A program made the translations under genes and the position numbers. Under the pieces are notes generated by a model that worked only from the letters and a program-made list of their open reading frames with translations, was not told the DNA's origin and searched no databases. From assembly GCA_023254445.1 (NCBI GenBank), contig JALRLN010000055.1, forward strand, positions 1 to 8,580: a DNA stretch of 8,580 nt. The letters run 5' to 3'. Positions within the stretch are counted from its first letter, which is position 1, and each line of letters opens with the position of its first letter. Below are positions 6,128-8,580 of this stretch, in pieces. This DNA is from Candidatus Poseidoniaceae archaeon. GTDB lineage: Archaea > Thermoplasmatota > Poseidoniia > Poseidoniales > Poseidoniaceae.

Positions 6128-7259
6128 TTTCACGCCCGATGATCATCCGCTGCACTTGGCTGCTTCCCTCGTAGATTTGCATCACCTTTGCGGCGCGCAT
6201 CAGGCGGGCCACAGGGTACTCCTCAGAGTAGCCGTATCCGCCGTACACCTGCACCGCGTCCGTCGCGACCTCCATCGCGGTATCCGCGGCAAAACGCTTG
6301 GCGTGCGCGGCCGATTCGGTGTTTCGAAGTCCAGCATCCGCTTCGAAAGCCGAGCGCCACGTCAGCAGCCGCGCCGCTTCGATCTTGGTCTTCATGTCCG
6401 CCAGCATGAACTGAATGGCCTGATGATGATGCAGCGGCTTGCCGAAGCTGTGCCGCTCACCGGCGTAGCCCAACGCGTGCTCAAAGGCTGCCCTGGCCAA
6501 CCCAGTGGCGTGGGCGGCGATGTTCGGGCGTGAAAGATCGAAGGCCTGCATGGCGTTCATCCAGCCGCCTGATTCCGATTCACCGACGAGGTGGGCCGCG
6601 GGGACGCGGACGTTGTCGAAGGTGATGGCCCGGGTATCGCTGCACCGCTGCCCCATGTTGGTTTCCTTCTTGCCAAGGCTGAGCCCTTCACGGTCGGATT
6701 CGACGATGAATCCCGACATGCCCCGGTACCCTGCGTCCGGGTCCGTCTTGGCGAGCACGAAGAAGAAATCAGCGTAGCCTGCACCGGTGATCCACATCTT
6801 GGAACCGTTGATGACGTACTCATCGCCGTCCTTTCGAGCCGTGGTCGTGATGGCCGCGACGTCCGAACCAGCCCCGGGCTCGGTGACCGCGTACGAAGCC
6901 AGTGCTCCGTCTTCTGCGATGCGACGAAGCCACACCTGTTTCTGTGCCTCGGTGGCGCCGGTGATCAGCGGAGCCGTCGCCAACGCTGTGGCGTAGGCCG
7001 CCGTTGCGAAACCGGGGTCACCCCACGCCAATTCCTCGTTGACGAGCACCTCTTCCATGCAGCCAAGGCCCGGGCCTCCGTAGGCCTCAGGGATGTGGAG
7101 GTTGAGCAACCCCATCTCGTGAGCGGCACGGATGGTGTCGATTGGGTACACTTCGTTCATGTCCCAATGCTCAGCGTGAGGACGGACCTCATCTGTGGCG
7201 AATTCATGGGCGAGGTCACGAAGCATCTCCTGCATTTCGTCCAACTTCAGGTCGACCAT
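6114..7259 (-). CDS. Acyl-CoA dehydrogenase, medium-chain (MCAD)-like
   Basis: This 381-residue flavoenzyme has the normal length for the family. It oxidises a fatty acyl-CoA to the trans-2-enoyl-CoA, with FAD passing electrons to electron-transfer flavoprotein, the first step of beta-oxidation. The N-terminal helical domain covers about 1-120. The middle domain carries YAVTEPGAGSDVAAI at 123-137 and KMWITGAG at 154-161 for flavin and substrate contacts. In the C-terminal domain ERHSFGKPLHHHQAIQFMLAD (starting at 268) and VQVYGGYGYSEEYP (336-349) are family landmarks. Glu364 in QIYEGSSQVQR sits where MCAD, SCAD and glutaryl-CoA dehydrogenase have their catalytic base. The SRPNIAAHATGLA stretch resembles MCAD, but chain length or a branched substrate cannot be fixed. 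The ATG at 7257-7259 is chosen because MVDLKLDEMQ is a normal family N-terminus; the GTG at 7278-7280 adds seven residues. The stop lies inside the end of convergent paralogue B. Confidence 0.95.
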   Translation of the reverse strand: MVDLKLDEMQEMLRDLAHEFATDEVRPHAEHWDMNEVYPIDTIRAAHEMGLLNLHIPEAYGGPGLGCMEEVLVNEELAWGDPGFATAAYATALATAPLITGATEAQKQVWLRRIAEDGALASYAVTEPGAGSDVAAITTTARKDGDEYVINGSKMWITGAGYADFFFVLAKTDPDAGYRGMSGFIVESDREGLSLGKKETNMGQRCSDTRAITFDNVRVPAAHLVGESESGGWMNAMQAFDLSRPNIAAHATGLARAAFEHALGYAGERHSFGKPLHHHQAIQFMLADMKTKIEAARLLTWRSAFEADAGLRNTESAAHAKRFAADTAMEVATDAVQVYGGYGYSEEYPVARLMRAAKVMQIYEGSSQVQRMIIGREITRS

Positions 7260-7298
7260 GCCCGGTGGGGCGGCCACCACGCCTTCAATCCTCGTCGC

Positions 7299-8438
7299 TC
7301 ACGAGGCCAAGATGAGGCCCTGTCGCTGCGCCAACAACAAGCCCAAGAACACCACGTACAACGAAATGAGCACCAGCCCCTCGCGACGCCGGAATTGGTA
7401 GTTCGTTCTCATGAAGAGAAGCGCGGTGAGGCTTCCAACGATGGTGGCTGGAATGATCAGTCCCGCCGTGATGGTCCAGCCGTCTGAGGTCATGGCCAAG
7501 GGGTGAACGAGGGCTGCAATGCCAACCGACAGGGTAGGGTCCGTGATGTTGGAACCGACCAGGGTCCCGATGGCCACACCCTCGCTTTTCTTGGCGGAGA
7601 GGAGGGCGATGGTCAACTCCGGCAGCGACGTGCCGATCCCGGAGATCGTCGTCCCGATGACGGCCTCCGACACGCTGAGCCGTTCTGCGACCTGCACAGC
7701 AAGGTCCACGAGGTGATGCGCAGCAAAGAGCGCGAACGACAAGCCGAGAACAACCATCACGATGGCCGCACCCGTTGTCCAGAGGGAATTCGATTCCCCT
7801 GCTTCAGGCTCGAGCCCCTGTTCCCGCGCGTCCGCTTGAATTTCTTCGCGGTGACGAACCAACCAAACAACGTACCAGATGTACGCCCCAACGAGGATTG
7901 CACCCTCAAACCGTGTGAGCGTGTGTCCCGTCCACACGAGGAGGGCCAAGCCGAGGCTCGCAGCGAGCATCAGCACGCCGTCCCGCTTGAGCCACGACGG
8001 ACCGACCCGCACCGGCCGCGTCATTGCGACGATGCCGAGGATCAGCGTGATTTGGACAAGGACGGAGCCGAAAATGGAGCCCACGGCGAGGTCCGCAACC
8101 TCTGGATGGTCCGGTGAGATATCGTAGGCAGCGGACGCCGTGACAAGGATCTCCGGCAAGGACGTCCCAATCGATACGACCGTGAGTCCAATGACAACCT
8201 CGGCTACACCGGCACGCTTCGCCAAAGATTGCGCCCCTGCGATGAAGAACTCAGCCGAGGACACCAACAGACCAATGGCCAGCACCAGGAGGACAGCGAT
8301 GCCCCACATCGGGGGGCGAACCTCTTGGCTCAGCAGGCCCTCCAACACGAGCAATCCCATGAACAGGGAGGCGGTGATGACGAAGGCATTGTACGACAGC
8401 AAGCGGGGCAGACCGTGCACCTGCAGAGGCTCCGCCAT
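7299..8438 (-). CDS. Sodium/calcium-type cation antiporter (CaCA superfamily, YrbG-like)
   Basis: This is a 379-residue integral membrane protein with ten or eleven predicted helices. CaCA proteins swap Ca2+ (or another cation) against Na+, H+ or K+ across the cytoplasmic membrane. The two inverted alpha-repeats are plain. Alpha-1 is GLTVVSIGTSLPEILVTASA at 84-103 with Glu96, followed by GSIFGSVLVQITLILG at 120-135. Alpha-2 is GTTISGIGTSLPELTIALL at 262-280 with Glu274, followed by GTLVGSNITDPTLSVG at 291-306 with Ser296, Asn297 and Asp300. A hydrophilic loop at about 194-218 links the halves. An extra hydrophobic segment at about 15-36 precedes the usual fold. The second half of alpha-1 lacks the Asn residues normally seen in GNxxGSNxxN, so ion choice may differ. 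The start is the ATG at 8436-8438, without a Shine-Dalgarno. The dehydrogenase gene follows after 39 bases on the same strand; no functional link is evident. Confidence 0.94.
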   Translation of the reverse strand: MAEPLQVHGLPRLLSYNAFVITASLFMGLLVLEGLLSQEVRPPMWGIAVLLVLAIGLLVSSAEFFIAGAQSLAKRAGVAEVVIGLTVVSIGTSLPEILVTASAAYDISPDHPEVADLAVGSIFGSVLVQITLILGIVAMTRPVRVGPSWLKRDGVLMLAASLGLALLVWTGHTLTRFEGAILVGAYIWYVVWLVRHREEIQADAREQGLEPEAGESNSLWTTGAAIVMVVLGLSFALFAAHHLVDLAVQVAERLSVSEAVIGTTISGIGTSLPELTIALLSAKKSEGVAIGTLVGSNITDPTLSVGIAALVHPLAMTSDGWTITAGLIIPATIVGSLTALLFMRTNYQFRRREGLVLISLYVVFLGLLLAQRQGLILAS

Positions 8439-8486
8439 GAAGGGGTGTGAGCACTTCTGTTCATCAGCGTTCAGGCTAAGCCGTGC
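8439..8486 (-). other. Short intergenic spacer upstream of the antiporter gene
   Basis: These 48 bases lie between the putative upstream stop and the antiporter ATG. I see no Shine-Dalgarno stretch, hairpin terminator or clear TATA box. The antiporter may be read through from the upstream gene or start from a weak promoter here. Confidence 0.3.
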
Positions 8487-8580
8487 CTACGTTCGAAGGT
8501 CCTCGGTGAGCACCCGAAGCACCGCGAGCACGTGGTCAAGGGAAGGGATGGTGTGGTTTTCCAGCGGCGGCGCGAACGGA
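8487..8580 (-). CDS. C-terminal tip of an unidentified protein running off the right edge
   Basis: On the minus strand one frame stays open from the edge to a TAG at 8487-8489, giving the last 30 residues of a protein (PFAPPLENHTIPSLDHVLAV and then a helix ending TEDLRT). Of the three minus-strand frames this one best resembles a protein end: a Pro-rich turn followed by an amphipathic helix rich in Leu and Val. The NHTIPSLDHVLAVL pattern is faintly like the tails of some metallopeptidases, where a His precedes a closing helix, but 30 residues are too few to name a family. It would lie directly upstream of the antiporter on the same strand, with 48 bases between them. Confidence 0.4.
   Translation of the reverse strand, partial: PFAPPLENHTIPSLDHVLAVLRVLTEDLRT

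Noticed and set aside
5201..6133. Minus-strand open frame of about 310 codons opposite paralogue B
   Set aside because: The plus-strand frame is supported by its match to paralogue A; the antisense product is His/Arg-rich, and its hydrophobic parts mirror the acidic codons of paralogue B.
6591..7487. Plus-strand open frame of about 300 codons opposite the dehydrogenase and antiporter
   Set aside because: It crosses two well-supported minus-strand genes and has no motif of its own.

Overview
The window is a dense, high-GC stretch (roughly 60% GC or more by eye) holding nine substantial protein-coding genes, the C-terminal tip of a probable tenth, and no RNA gene, insertion sequence, CRISPR array or long non-coding gap. 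The proteins are rich in Asp, Glu and Ala. Several genes overlap by 14 to 17 bases, and only two starts have a clear Shine-Dalgarno-like stretch. Secreted Asp-rich subtilases with a DxDxNGxxD loop, a fatty-acid acyl-CoA dehydrogenase and a CaCA antiporter would fit a marine Euryarchaeon of the Poseidoniales (Marine Group II) type. This is an inference without a marker gene; a high-GC marine bacterium remains possible, and the oligoribonuclease is of a kind best known from Proteobacteria and Actinobacteria.

Layout, left to right. Positions 1-2515 (minus strand) encode two secreted subtilisin-like (S8) serine proteases in an apparent operon. The first-transcribed gene has a complete Asp/His/Ser triad but almost no space for a prodomain. 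The second overlaps it by 14 bases, has a long N-terminal pro-region with a calcium-loop-like motif, and runs off the left edge before its catalytic Ser. Divergent from them, across 82 bases, is oligoribonuclease (2598-3140, plus). Two bases beyond its stop ends an XdhC/CoxI-family protein (3143-4063, minus), whose start overlaps the end of a MobA/MocA-like nucleotidyltransferase (4047-4640, minus). These two look like a small molybdenum-hydroxylase maturation operon, although no molybdoenzyme is present in the window.

Divergent from that pair are two tandem plus-strand genes (4717-5235 and 5285-6127) of a family I do not recognise. They are paralogues of each other, and the second has a long acidic, helical C-terminal extension. 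This is the least explained part of the window. The second gene's end overlaps, tail to tail, the end of an MCAD-like acyl-CoA dehydrogenase (6114-7259, minus). Upstream of that on the same strand is a ten- or eleven-helix sodium/calcium-type cation antiporter (7299-8438, minus), and upstream of it is the C-terminal tip of another minus-strand reading frame running off the right edge.

The genes do not form one pathway. There are three minus-strand groups (proteases; XdhC plus MocA-like; antiporter plus dehydrogenase) separated by plus-strand orn and by the paralogue pair.
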